Origin: a virus
IMG/VR virus record: IMGVR_UViG_3300031851_000167
Span: 1 to 25,295 of that record
Length of the DNA: 25,295 nucleotides
Strand: one strand, 5' to 3'
Below, one piece after another: positions 19,582-25,295 of the stretch (position 1 is its first letter; every line of letters starts with the position of its first letter). A model generated the notes under the pieces. The model saw nothing but the letters and a program-made list of their open reading frames with translations, had not been told where the DNA came from and did not search any database. Made by a program: the position numbers and the translations under genes.

Positions 19582-19602
19582 TATCCCCCCTATGGGGGGA
19601 TA
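19582..19602. repeat. perfect 9-bp inverted repeat with C6/G6 arms
   Basis: TATCCCCCC and GGGGGGATA flank a three-base TAT loop. The stem would be very stable. No T tract follows on either strand, so it is not a standard terminator; it could be a protein-binding site, a replication signal or an RNA end. Confidence 0.6.
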
Positions 19603-19612
19603 GGCCAAAGAA

Positions 19613-19684
19613 TCAAGCCAGACCCCCTCTTGATGGACATACACACCCATATTCACACGGTTGCCGCTTAGTGTAGTGTTTCAT
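19613..19684 (-). CDS. possible 23-residue Cys-containing micro-protein
   Basis: A frame of 24 codons starting MKHYTKRQPCEYGCVC. A GGTATAGG box (about 19707-19714) lies roughly 31-33 nt upstream of ATG 19684, close to the spacing of other leaderless genes here. The frame ends 11 bases before the C6/G6 palindrome. Evidence is only position and box spacing; the C-tract box differs from the three main classes. It may be noise. Confidence 0.22.
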   Translation of the reverse strand: MKHYTKRQPCEYGCVCPSRGGLA

Positions 19685-19738
19685 TGATTTTGTAGTATGT
19701 GTGTGTCCTATACCCCCCCTTTGTTTGTTTAATTTATT

Positions 19739-19752
19739 TTAAGGAACAATAG
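19739..19752 (+). repeat. second copy of the 14-mer TTAAGGAACAATAG
   Basis: Identical to 12336-12349 on the opposite strand; here it lies just before the ATTGATAAGGTG box at 19760. Confidence 0.5.
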
Positions 19753-20128
19753 TAGTAAGATTGATAAGGTGATAAGTAGTGGAGAGATGGAACGGGAACA
19801 TTGTGATTCCGAAAAACATAGTCAAAAAATTGAAATCTATTTCGAGAGGATATTCAAAGCGAATCGAAAATGAACATGGCTGTCGAGTTCGATAGGGGGG
19901 GTCACGCACCCAGTCCAGCATACGCCAGCCTGATATTTGTCGAGCATTTGCTTCGATGCCCCGACACGCCAGTTCGTGAATCTCCATCTGGATGGATGCA
20001 CACCCACCCACCCATGCACACGCACGAGTGAACGCTGGTGATACCCACCCACTATATCGGCGACACCATATCGACAGTTCGTCAACACATCTCGGACAAT
20101 TGCAGGCTGGAGAATCCAGACCTGTCAC
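19739..20128 (-). CDS. weakly supported Cys-rich protein, GTG start
   Basis: 129 residues beginning MTGLDSPACNCPRCVDELSI, with CNCPRC and further cysteines (WCRRY, ACAWVGGC). The GTG at 20128 is 31 nt after GGTGAACAACCG (20148-20159), similar to class C boxes, which supports a leaderless start. The first ~85 residues look protein-like; the last ~45 (SFSIRFEYPLEIDFNFL) cover an AT-rich stretch and look less so. It overlaps a plus-strand promoter-like box at 19758. Alternatives are a non-coding region or a shorter real gene. Function unknown. Confidence 0.33.
   Translation of the reverse strand: MTGLDSPACNCPRCVDELSIWCRRYSGWVSPAFTRACAWVGGCASIQMEIHELACRGIEANARQISGWRMLDWVRDPPYRTRQPCSFSIRFEYPLEIDFNFLTMFFGITMFPFHLSTTYHLINLTTIVP
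19758..19772 (+). promoter_or_regulatory. class B-like box on the plus strand
   Basis: AGATTGATAAGGTGA faces right. An ATG at 19787, 27 nt downstream, opens a 28-residue frame to 19873 (MEREHCDSEKHSQ). The copy TTGTGATTCCGAA (19801-19813) of the class A element lies within it, followed by a poor TATA. A short plus-strand transcript is possible; coding is uncertain. Confidence 0.35.
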
Positions 20129-20284
20129 TATCAGATAGCATCCAGCGACGGTTGTTCACCATCGCATCGGGCGCACCCAGATGGCACACCCACCACGCCT
20201 CTTCATCGAGAGGCTCTCGACTCTGAATCCCCCCACCCCCATCTGGAGATGAGGGGAGAATCCCAGTCAAAGGTTGAGTTCGAC
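20129..20284. other. gene-free stretch with a candidate promoter
   Basis: No gene is visible. The class C-like box at 20148-20159 lies here, as does CTATCAGATAG (ending at 20138), a C-rich stretch (20229-20237) and CATCTGGAGATG near the end of the neighbouring gene. Confidence 0.4.
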
Positions 20285-20824
20285 TCAAGCCTTTGGTGCT
20301 GTGAATTGCTGGCGACCAGACTTCATTCCACGAGTGTCGTTCTCGACTTCTTTCAACAGTTTGTCAGCGAGTGCGAGGCGTTCTTCATCAATGCTGATTC
20401 CAAGAAGGCCAGCGACGGTTGCGATGTCACCGTTGATTAGGGATTCGCTCATCTTGTTCGCCATAGCAACAGATGTGATTTTGTTTTGTTGCATAAGCAT
20501 TAGGCGAGCGAGGCTCTTTGTTCCCAGTTTTTGGGTGATGATTGCATCTGGGTTGTCAACACCAACGGTTGAAGTTCCCTTGATGGTTGATGTTGCGCCA
20601 GTGATGTTGTCAATGACAGTAAGGTCAACGAGGTTGGACACCTTTTCAGCAGGTGCGGTGTTGACGGTTTGGCGGTCAGTTTTCTTTTGTTCTCCAGCGA
20701 ACTTAGCGAGAGCAGCGCCAGCACCAGTAGTGAATACTGGAGAAGCAGGAACGAGAGTTCCAGTTGCTCGGTTTAGTTCAAGGGTTGTCGGCTCGGTTTC
20801 AATGGCTGCGGTTGTTGCGGTCAT
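20285..20824 (-). CDS. unknown protein with double-box promoter
   Basis: 179 residues beginning MTATTAAIETEPTTLELNR. It lacks cysteine and membrane segments. The first half is Thr/Ala/Val-rich (GTLVPASPVFTTGAGAALAKF, then LVDLTVIDNITGATSTIKG). The second half is helical (SLARLMLMQQNKITSVAMANKMSE, then EERLALADKLLKEVEND). It could be a virion-associated or DNA-binding protein, but no family is recognised. ATG 20824 lies 30 nt from ATTGATATAG, and a second ATTGATATT lies upstream in the place of the class A element. Such a double site may mean strong or specially regulated expression. Confidence 0.68.
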   Translation of the reverse strand: MTATTAAIETEPTTLELNRATGTLVPASPVFTTGAGAALAKFAGEQKKTDRQTVNTAPAEKVSNLVDLTVIDNITGATSTIKGTSTVGVDNPDAIITQKLGTKSLARLMLMQQNKITSVAMANKMSESLINGDIATVAGLLGISIDEERLALADKLLKEVENDTRGMKSGRQQFTAPKA

Positions 20825-20840
20825 GTTTGTCGCTGTCGAT

Positions 20841-20873
20841 ACTACTATATCAATGCTTTGTCAATATCAATGC
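20841..20873 (-). promoter_or_regulatory. class A-like promoter with duplicated box
   Basis: Minus strand CATTGATATTGACAAAG is followed by CATTGATATAGTAGT. The upstream half resembles TTGAGATTCCGAAG at several positions and could itself be a TATA box. Spacing to ATG 20824 is 30 nt. Confidence 0.65.
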
Positions 20874-21087
20874 TTTTTGTTCATAATCGTTTGATTCGAG
20901 AGTCGCCAGCAAGCAGGATTCCAGCAGCATTTGCTATCGAACTCAATATGCGGTTTTTCTTCTGGATAGAACTGACTTTTTTAGCAAAACATTGAGCAAA
21001 ATATCAGGCTCGCAGTATCACGGTTTTTTTGGACAGATATTCTCTTCTGTATGTTTTTGGCGGCATCCACTTCAGATTGCCAGTTCA

Positions 21088-21687
21088 TCACTCGTCAGTT
21101 ATCGAGTCCGATTCGTTTTCATCCCCTTCATCATCTGCAGGCTGCGGTTCAACATCAATCGTATTGAGTTCCTCTTGGATGACTTCTCGGAATTGTTGAA
21201 GTGGGTCATATCCGACATTGACAACAACCTGCGGTGCGGCTTCTTGAGCACCAGTGAACTTATCCAATGATTCCTGTGCTTTGATTAGTCCACCAACCAT
21301 GAATGACACGGAGTTCAGTTTGCTGACGCTATCTGCTTGAGTGTGTGCTGATTCGATGACCGCCTCCAATCTGCCAATTGCTCTGCGTCGTCTGGCGTAT
21401 GAATCCAATCTCTGATGTTCAACATCATCCATCTCCGCCTTAGCCACGACCATGTATCGAATGTCGTCAGCAACAATGCTGGCCTGTCGAATAAGAGAAC
21501 GGAACTTCGAGGGTGGGCTGCGAGAGTTCAAGAGGCTATTTTCAACCAATGCTCGTCGCACTTCTTTCTCTGATTTACCTCGCACCAATTGATGTGCGAT
21601 GAATCGAACCAACGCCTCATCGAACTTCGAGGGAACTAATTTGTCCACCGCATCAATGTCGTCAGCATCGTCTATTGGATTCTCCAT
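21088..21687 (-). CDS. possible terminase small subunit
   Basis: 199 residues beginning MENPIDDADDIDAVDKLV. An N-terminal helical region FDEALVRFIAHQLVRGKSEKEV...LLNSRSPPSKFRSLI looks like helix-turn-helix DNA binding. A long central helix follows (AEMDDVEHQRLDSYARRRRAIGRLEAVIESAH), then a hydrophobic segment and an acidic tail (ADDEGDENESDS). This order (DNA-binding head, oligomerising helices, acidic tail) is that of small terminases, but there is no specific motif and it is 7 kb from the large subunit. ATG 21687 lies ~31 nt from GTGAATAACC, a class C-like box, supporting a late role. Other options: structural or DNA-binding protein. Confidence 0.5.
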   Translation of the reverse strand: MENPIDDADDIDAVDKLVPSKFDEALVRFIAHQLVRGKSEKEVRRALVENSLLNSRSPPSKFRSLIRQASIVADDIRYMVVAKAEMDDVEHQRLDSYARRRRAIGRLEAVIESAHTQADSVSKLNSVSFMVGGLIKAQESLDKFTGAQEAAPQVVVNVGYDPLQQFREVIQEELNTIDVEPQPADDEGDENESDSITDE

Positions 21688-21709
21688 GATTGCTGTTCTA
21701 TGTCTATGT

Positions 21710-21719
21710 GGTTATTCAC
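21710..21719 (-). promoter_or_regulatory. class C-like promoter of the gene at 21687
   Basis: Minus strand GTGAATAACC, about 31 nt before ATG 21687, similar to CGTGATAACC at 18514-18527. Confidence 0.45.
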
Positions 21720-21743
21720 ACTTTCGTAGTATTGAGGTTGCGA

Positions 21744-22001
21744 CTATTCGACCAATTTGAGTAGTCTGAACGAGATGGTTGTTCCCGATTTGACTTCGGT
21801 TCTTTCGAGGATTCCATTGTTCGCATACTCCTTCAAAATCATGGCAACCCGTTGGTCGGGTTGACGCATTGTTGGTCGACGAACTGGAACTTTTCTATTC
21901 ATCATATCGGTGACGATTGATTCCAGAGTGAACTCTTGACCGACGCTCATCGAAGATAATACTTCACGCAATTGACTCCGACATTGTTTGTTCCTCGTCA
22001 T
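21744..22001 (-). CDS. winged-helix DNA-binding protein candidate
   Basis: 85 residues beginning MTRNKQCRSQLREVLSSM. The pattern helix (QLREVLSSMSVGQEFTLESI), helix (DQRVAMILKEYANNGIL) and wing (ERTEVKSGTTISFRLLKL) fits a winged helix. It lies directly after the methyltransferase stop; ATG 22001 is preferred to a GTG at 22010. It could regulate the methyltransferase operon or viral promoters; no family is recognised. Confidence 0.58.
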   Translation of the reverse strand: MTRNKQCRSQLREVLSSMSVGQEFTLESIVTDMMNRKVPVRRPTMRQPDQRVAMILKEYANNGILERTEVKSGTTISFRLLKLVE

Positions 22002-22010
22002 GGCAATCAC

Positions 22011-23447
22011 TCACTTGAACCATTCATCCATCGTGTCTTGAGCGACGACAACGCCATCCTTGACACCAGTTAGCACTCTCGTCTTTTCATCTGGCATTGG
22101 AACATGGGGAACATGAGCATCGACGGCTTCAATTCTCTCTCCGAGCCAACGGATAACTGGAACGGCCATCGAGTTCCCACACGCTTTGTATCGGTGTCCA
22201 TCTGGACACTCGGATTCGGGTTTTCCATTCCATTTGATTCGAGTCCAGTTGTCGGGGAATCCCTGCAATCGCTCACACTCAAGTGGAGTCAATCGACGAA
22301 CAATCATCTCTCGCTCGACTATCGCAATCCCACCTTGATTCAAGGTCGGATTAGGTGCAACCGCCGTCAGCGTTGGTGCGACTCCATCGGTCACATTTTG
22401 CAGACCTGAATCTGGATTTGACGACTTCATAGAATTGGAGTTCTTGGCATCGAAGTTCCAGACCGCAGTTCCACATGGATGAGTCAATTCTTCAATCGGT
22501 TCGGGTTCAGGCTGGGCGATGAATGAGTTCCCTCCCCTTGACCCATCCGATGCCGTGAGTGATGATGCAGTTCCTCCGTCGATACCCGACAATCGTATCT
22601 CATCTCGTGAGTTCACCGAGAATCCAATGCCTTCGACTTCATGTGCTACGAGAGCGCAATCGGATTGACAATGAAGTGTTGGTGCGAGGTCTGGTGCTGG
22701 ATTAGACCACTGGGCGGCTTGACCGCCACCGATGCCGTATGTGTCTGGAGTTATTCCTCTTCGTCGCTCGGTTGGTTCAATCCCATCGAACCACGAGTCA
22801 AAGCCTTCTCCAACACCGCTGGCATTTTCTTCGCCCCTGATTCGGAGTGCCTTCGGAGAATCCCGTCGCAGGCTTCCCGACTCAAATAATACCGCTGCGG
22901 AATGTCGCCAATCGCCTCCAAGATGTCCAACAACGAACACTCTTCTGCGTCGTTGTGGAACTCCGAAGTGTTGAGAGTCAAGAATCCGATAGGAGAACCC
23001 ATACCCGCATTCCCCCATGAGTGCGAGAAGGCTTCCAAAATCCCTTCCTCCGTCAGCCGACAAGAGTCCTGCCACATTCTCAAGGATGAACCATCTGGGG
23101 CGAACTGTGTCAATAATGCGGATGAACTCGATTGCCAAGTTCCCACGAGGGTCATCCAATCCAAGTCTTTTACCCGCAACAGAAAACGATTGGCAGGGAG
23201 AGCCGCCGATGATGAGGTCGATGTCTTTGTCTTTCCACTCATCCCAATTCACCTTCGTGATGTCACCCAGATTGGGAACTGTCGGATAACGCTGTGCGAG
23301 GACAGCGGATGGAAATGGTTCAATCTCGCAGAATGCTTGGGGTTGCCACCCAAGTTCATCCCAAGCGACAGATGCGGCTTCAATGCCACTAAAGCACGAG
23401 ATATATTTGATTGGCTTCTTTGGTTTTGATATGTATTCGTCTGACAC
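22011..23447 (-). CDS. DNA (cytosine-5) methyltransferase
   Basis: 478 residues. It transfers a methyl group from S-adenosylmethionine to C5 of cytosine in DNA. Motifs in order: I, SCFSGIEAA at 17-25; IV, GGSPCQSFS with catalytic Cys85; VI, ENV at 123-125; VIII, QRRRRVF at 165-171; IX, RRLTPLECERLQGFPDNW; X, YKACGNSMAVPVIRWLGERI. Between VIII and IX lies a long (~200 residue) target-recognition region with SLTASDGS and APTLTAV phrases seen in phage Dcm-type enzymes. GTG 23447 is chosen because GGAGG stands seven bases upstream and motif I lies near the N-terminus; a GTG at 23483 would be longer and lacks this site. Likely protects viral DNA from restriction or marks it. Target sequence cannot be read from the sequence. 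Confidence 0.93.
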   Translation of the reverse strand: MSDEYISKPKKPIKYISCFSGIEAASVAWDELGWQPQAFCEIEPFPSAVLAQRYPTVPNLGDITKVNWDEWKDKDIDLIIGGSPCQSFSVAGKRLGLDDPRGNLAIEFIRIIDTVRPRWFILENVAGLLSADGGRDFGSLLALMGECGYGFSYRILDSQHFGVPQRRRRVFVVGHLGGDWRHSAAVLFESGSLRRDSPKALRIRGEENASGVGEGFDSWFDGIEPTERRRGITPDTYGIGGGQAAQWSNPAPDLAPTLHCQSDCALVAHEVEGIGFSVNSRDEIRLSGIDGGTASSLTASDGSRGGNSFIAQPEPEPIEELTHPCGTAVWNFDAKNSNSMKSSNPDSGLQNVTDGVAPTLTAVAPNPTLNQGGIAIVEREMIVRRLTPLECERLQGFPDNWTRIKWNGKPESECPDGHRYKACGNSMAVPVIRWLGERIEAVDAHVPHVPMPDEKTRVLTGVKDGVVVAQDTMDEWFK

Positions 23448-23451
23448 ACTT

Positions 23452-23838
23452 TCATGCCTCCTGTGTTGACGGAGAAGGTTCACCTTCTTGACTGTTTTGC
23501 TCGGAGATTATCATGTCGATTGCCTCCAGATTGAAGTCGACTTCGTTGAGTGCTGCGATAATTGGGTTGAGAATCGCACCCAGAATCAGTTCTTGGGGAT
23601 TCGCTTTCACGATGTCGTTGATGCTATTGCGATATGTCTGTGCAATCGCTCGCTCGTTCTTGATTGCATCTGCTTGAACGATTGATTTGTAGTTCGGCAT
23701 CCTGTCGAGAAGGCCGATTATCTGTTCCAGTTCGCTCTTGGCTCGCTGCGTTTCAGCCTCCAAATACTCTTCGTATTGCGCCCCAAGTCGCTTGTCCTCT
23801 TCACGGTGCGCTTCATAGTCGAATCTGTCGTATGCCAT
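23452..23838 (-). CDS. coiled-coil protein leading the methyltransferase operon
   Basis: 128 residues beginning MAYDRFDYEAHREEDKRLG. Long charged helices (QYEEYLEAETQRAKSELEQIIGLL and KNERAIAQTYRNSINDIVK) suggest a coiled-coil or structural role. A more hydrophobic segment (ILGAILNPIIAALNEV) lies near residue 85-100 but is too short and polar for a clear membrane span. ATG 23838 is 32 nt from a class B box. Its stop is five bases from the methyltransferase GTG, so they are co-transcribed. No family recognised. Confidence 0.62.
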   Translation of the reverse strand: MAYDRFDYEAHREEDKRLGAQYEEYLEAETQRAKSELEQIIGLLDRMPNYKSIVQADAIKNERAIAQTYRNSINDIVKANPQELILGAILNPIIAALNEVDFNLEAIDMIISEQNSQEGEPSPSTQEA

Positions 23839-23855
23839 GCTTCAACCAGTGACTC

Positions 23856-23870
23856 CCCACCCTTATCAAG
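23856..23870 (-). promoter_or_regulatory. class B promoter of the methyltransferase operon
   Basis: Minus strand CTTGATAAGGGTGGG, 32 nt before ATG 23838. Confidence 0.65.
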
Positions 23871-23944
23871 CACTCACTCCCCAAACCGCCAGCGATTGAA
23901 TCTAATGGCTATGCCGATTAACCACTCTGTCAGGCTCATAATGG

Positions 23945-24181
23945 CTAATCAAGAGGGTGAACGATAGTCTTGTCGCCCAGAGTCCAACGAAGCGTCTTAA
24001 CGACCCCTTGAAGGGCTTTGTAGTTCCTCGCATGATACGCCCATTCCTTACTTCGTGCTTTACAGTTCGTCATCGCAACATGATGTCGGTTCAATGTGAG
24101 TTCGGCTCGCATCAACATCGCTTCGATGTCATCCCATGATTTGTCATAAGCAAATTGTTCAGGCTGTGAAATAGATTCCAT
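23945..24181 (-). CDS. small helical hypothetical protein
   Basis: 78 residues beginning MESISQPEQFAYDKSWDD. Mostly helical (DIEAMLMRAELTLNRHHVAMTN, then YKALQGVVKTLRWTLGD). The ATG at 24181 lies about 30 nt from TTCAAATAGGTGG, a weaker class B-like box. No metal site or membrane segment; no family recognised. Confidence 0.58.
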   Translation of the reverse strand: MESISQPEQFAYDKSWDDIEAMLMRAELTLNRHHVAMTNCKARSKEWAYHARNYKALQGVVKTLRWTLGDKTIVHPLD

Positions 24182-24225
24182 AATCCCAGCGGCGAGAACC
24201 ACCTATTTGAATATCGAGCCGAATA

Positions 24226-24447
24226 TCATTGAAGGCCGAGTCTTTTCCTCTCTGCTGCTTTCCATTTCAGATAGCATTTTCCACATCGGCATCCACCGAC
24301 TCTCCCCTTTGCGGCGGCGGTGTTGTATCGGTTAATCTCTAATCCGCAATCCTGACAAATGTTGCCATTGAACACGCCTTTCTTAGATGGAGTATTGGCT
24401 TTTTTTCGACTCAATGTATGAGTGTATTCACGAGATTCTTCTGACAT
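24226..24447 (-). CDS. small zinc-ribbon protein
   Basis: 73 residues beginning MSEESREYTHTLSRKKAN. Residues ~31-60 carry CQDCGLEI...GCRCGKCYLKW, at least four cysteines in zinc-ribbon spacing, next to a basic tail (KAAERKRLGLQ). This is typical of small viral nucleic-acid-binding proteins. ATG 24447 is 31 nt from ACATATAGTG (about 24471-24478); an upstream in-frame start at 24471 would overlap that box. It follows the tail fibre-like gene. Confidence 0.62.
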   Translation of the reverse strand: MSEESREYTHTLSRKKANTPSKKGVFNGNICQDCGLEINRYNTAAAKGRVGGCRCGKCYLKWKAAERKRLGLQ

Positions 24448-24499
24448 GGAATTAGTCCGATGAGATTGCACTATATGTTCTTAACGGGTTTGAACCCAA

Positions 24500-25294
24500 T
24501 CAGAAGTCGAGGTCGAATGGCAGACGACGACCATCGCCTCCAGTATAACCAGTCACACGGTATCGAGGTTGTCCAGTTCCATCGTCGGGTATGAACATCA
24601 AGTCAACCCCCGCTTGGGGATTGATTACCATTGTTGACCCCTCAACGGTTGTTCCCGCATCGGGGTGAAAGAATGTGAACAACGCCCCACTCTCAAGCGC
24701 AATAACCTGCGTTCCCTCTGGGTTGTCGCAATAAATCGTCAGCATCCAATTGGTCGATGGCAAATCCCCAATCTCAACGGGTGCGTTGGAATCGGTCACG
24801 ATTGCTTTAGTCCATGTCGCTGGAATCGGATTCCCTCCAGATATGGGTCCGCCAACTGGCGGCGGCATTAGTCCTCCACCGCCTCCACCAGAGGCGAAGT
24901 CAAGACCATCCTCTGTTCCATTGACAATGACCGTTTTCCCAGCCGCACCAGCGTATGCTGCTGGAGTATCTGTCAAACCGATGAAGTCGCTCGCACCACC
25001 GCCTCCACCACCCGTTGCGGAGAGTGTGTTGCCAGTTAGCGAGAGATTTGCACCAATCACCACTGGCTTGATGTCGCCATCACCGTCGGTATAGAGCATT
25101 GAGTTCGGTATTGCTTGGCGAATGATTCCATCGAATATCACATTCCCACCGACTCTCATACCGCCTTGAAATATGAAAGTCAAATCGACGGTTTCAGCAA
25201 CGGTGAACTGTGAATAATTATTGTTGTAGCCCAACCCCCATTCTGCGGTTGATGGGTCTATCGCATCGGCGACGGGTTCGTCTAATACTCTCCA
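24500..25294 (-). CDS. tail fibre-like glycine-rich protein, N-terminus beyond the edge
   Basis: The frame is open to the right edge (264 codons visible; first visible residues WRVLDEPVADAID), so the gene starts outside the window. A start at 25234 would be an internal TTG. The visible part has TDGDGDIKPVVIGANLSLTG, SDFIGLTDTPAAYAG, GKTVIVNGTEDGLDF and two six-glycine runs (ATGGGGGG and ASGGGGGG). The 'DGDI.PV..G.nL.l.gn.L.A' and 'GLTDTP..Y.G..GK...VN' phrases are hallmarks of phage tail fibre and receptor-binding proteins. A C-terminal beta domain ends RYRVTGYTGGDGRRLPFDLDF. Probably contacts the host surface. Confidence 0.75.
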   Translation of the reverse strand, partial: WRVLDEPVADAIDPSTAEWGLGYNNNYSQFTVAETVDLTFIFQGGMRVGGNVIFDGIIRQAIPNSMLYTDGDGDIKPVVIGANLSLTGNTLSATGGGGGGASDFIGLTDTPAAYAGAAGKTVIVNGTEDGLDFASGGGGGGLMPPPVGGPISGGNPIPATWTKAIVTDSNAPVEIGDLPSTNWMLTIYCDNPEGTQVIALESGALFTFFHPDAGTTVEGSTMVINPQAGVDLMFIPDDGTGQPRYRVTGYTGGDGRRLPFDLDF

Positions 25295-25295
25295 A

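Larger units (their letters stand above)
19435..19738. other. palindrome and C-tract region without a clear gene
   Basis: No convincing gene is visible. It contains a perfect inverted repeat, a run of seven C's (19713-19719) and then a T-rich stretch reading TTTGTTTGTTTAATTTATT on the plus strand that could terminate plus-strand transcription. A plus-strand frame with a CHRC motif (19501-19671) has no promoter at the expected spacing. A minus-strand 23-residue frame is listed separately. Low-complexity composition fits a replication or regulatory region. Confidence 0.45.

Noticed and set aside
19582-19602. C6/G6 palindrome as a rho-independent terminator
   Set aside because: No T tract follows the stem on either strand, and archaea do not depend on such hairpins.
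19501-19671. Plus-strand frame with a CHRC motif (MQMMKCHRCSRTMM)
   Set aside because: No TATA-like box at the expected distance and only one cysteine pair; the frame runs through the C6/G6 palindrome.
19870-20031. 53-residue plus-strand frame beginning MNMAVEFDRGG
   Set aside because: No promoter at 30-32 nt; His/Pro-rich end comes from CACCCACC repeats; conflicts with the minus-strand candidate.
23249-23455. ATG at 23455 right after GGAGG, giving a 68-residue frame
   Set aside because: It is out of frame with the methyltransferase and reads through its motifs I and IV; the GTG at 23447 with the same GGAGG gives the intact enzyme.

Overview
The window looks like part of the genome of a tailed double-stranded DNA virus (HK97-fold, caudovirus type) that infects an archaeon, probably a marine planktonic one. 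The virus assignment rests on a recognisable packaging and head module: large terminase, portal fused to a Mu F-type head morphogenesis domain, HK97 gp10-like protein, prohead protease with scaffold, major capsid protein and head-tail adaptor. The archaeal assignment rests on how genes start. Nearly every first gene of a transcription unit has a TATA-like box whose first base lies 30-32 nt before its start codon, which implies leaderless mRNA. Internal genes use GGTGA or GGAGG Shine-Dalgarno sites and stop/start overlaps. A membrane-anchored surface protein with three Cys-flanked DGSC repeats and several N-x-T sequons resembles proteins of marine planktonic archaea and suggests a Poseidoniota (Marine Group II) host. 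That host assignment is inference.

Layout, mostly minus strand. Positions 1-1425 hold a truncated gene at the left edge, a 39-residue protein, a tail-terminator/closure candidate and the head-tail adaptor. Positions 1520-4159 hold the major capsid protein and the protease-scaffold protein. Positions 4160-4518 have no clear gene but contain a divergent promoter and a possible structured RNA. Positions 4519-5802 carry three plus-strand genes, each with its own promoter. Positions 5744-9007 hold a small zinc protein, the gp10-like protein and the 909-residue portal-MuF fusion. Two small convergent genes lie at 9242-9606. Positions 9734-11926 hold three small membrane proteins (lysis/holin candidates) and the surface protein. 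Positions 11973-15030 hold a small protein, the large terminase and a zinc-finger protein with two repeats. Positions 15088-19402 form a block of mostly unknown, probably non-structural genes, including a SprT-like metalloprotease and a transglutaminase-like protein. Positions 19435-20284 are rich in palindromes and G/C tracts. Positions 20285-24447 hold an unknown protein, a small-terminase candidate, a winged-helix protein, a C5-cytosine DNA methyltransferase and small proteins. Positions 24500-25294 are the C-terminal part of a glycine-rich tail fibre-like protein that runs off the right edge.

The most interesting signal is the promoter code. Class A has an upstream element TTGAGATTCCGAAG followed by ATTGATATAG. 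Class B is ATTGATAAGGGTGGGG without that element. Class C is CGTGATAAACCGC or TTTAAACCGC. Class C lies before structural and lysis genes, class B before non-structural genes, and class A before isolated or accessory genes and the units at 120, 12287, 15030 and 20824. This suggests three regulatory or temporal classes read by the host TBP/TFB machinery plus viral regulators.
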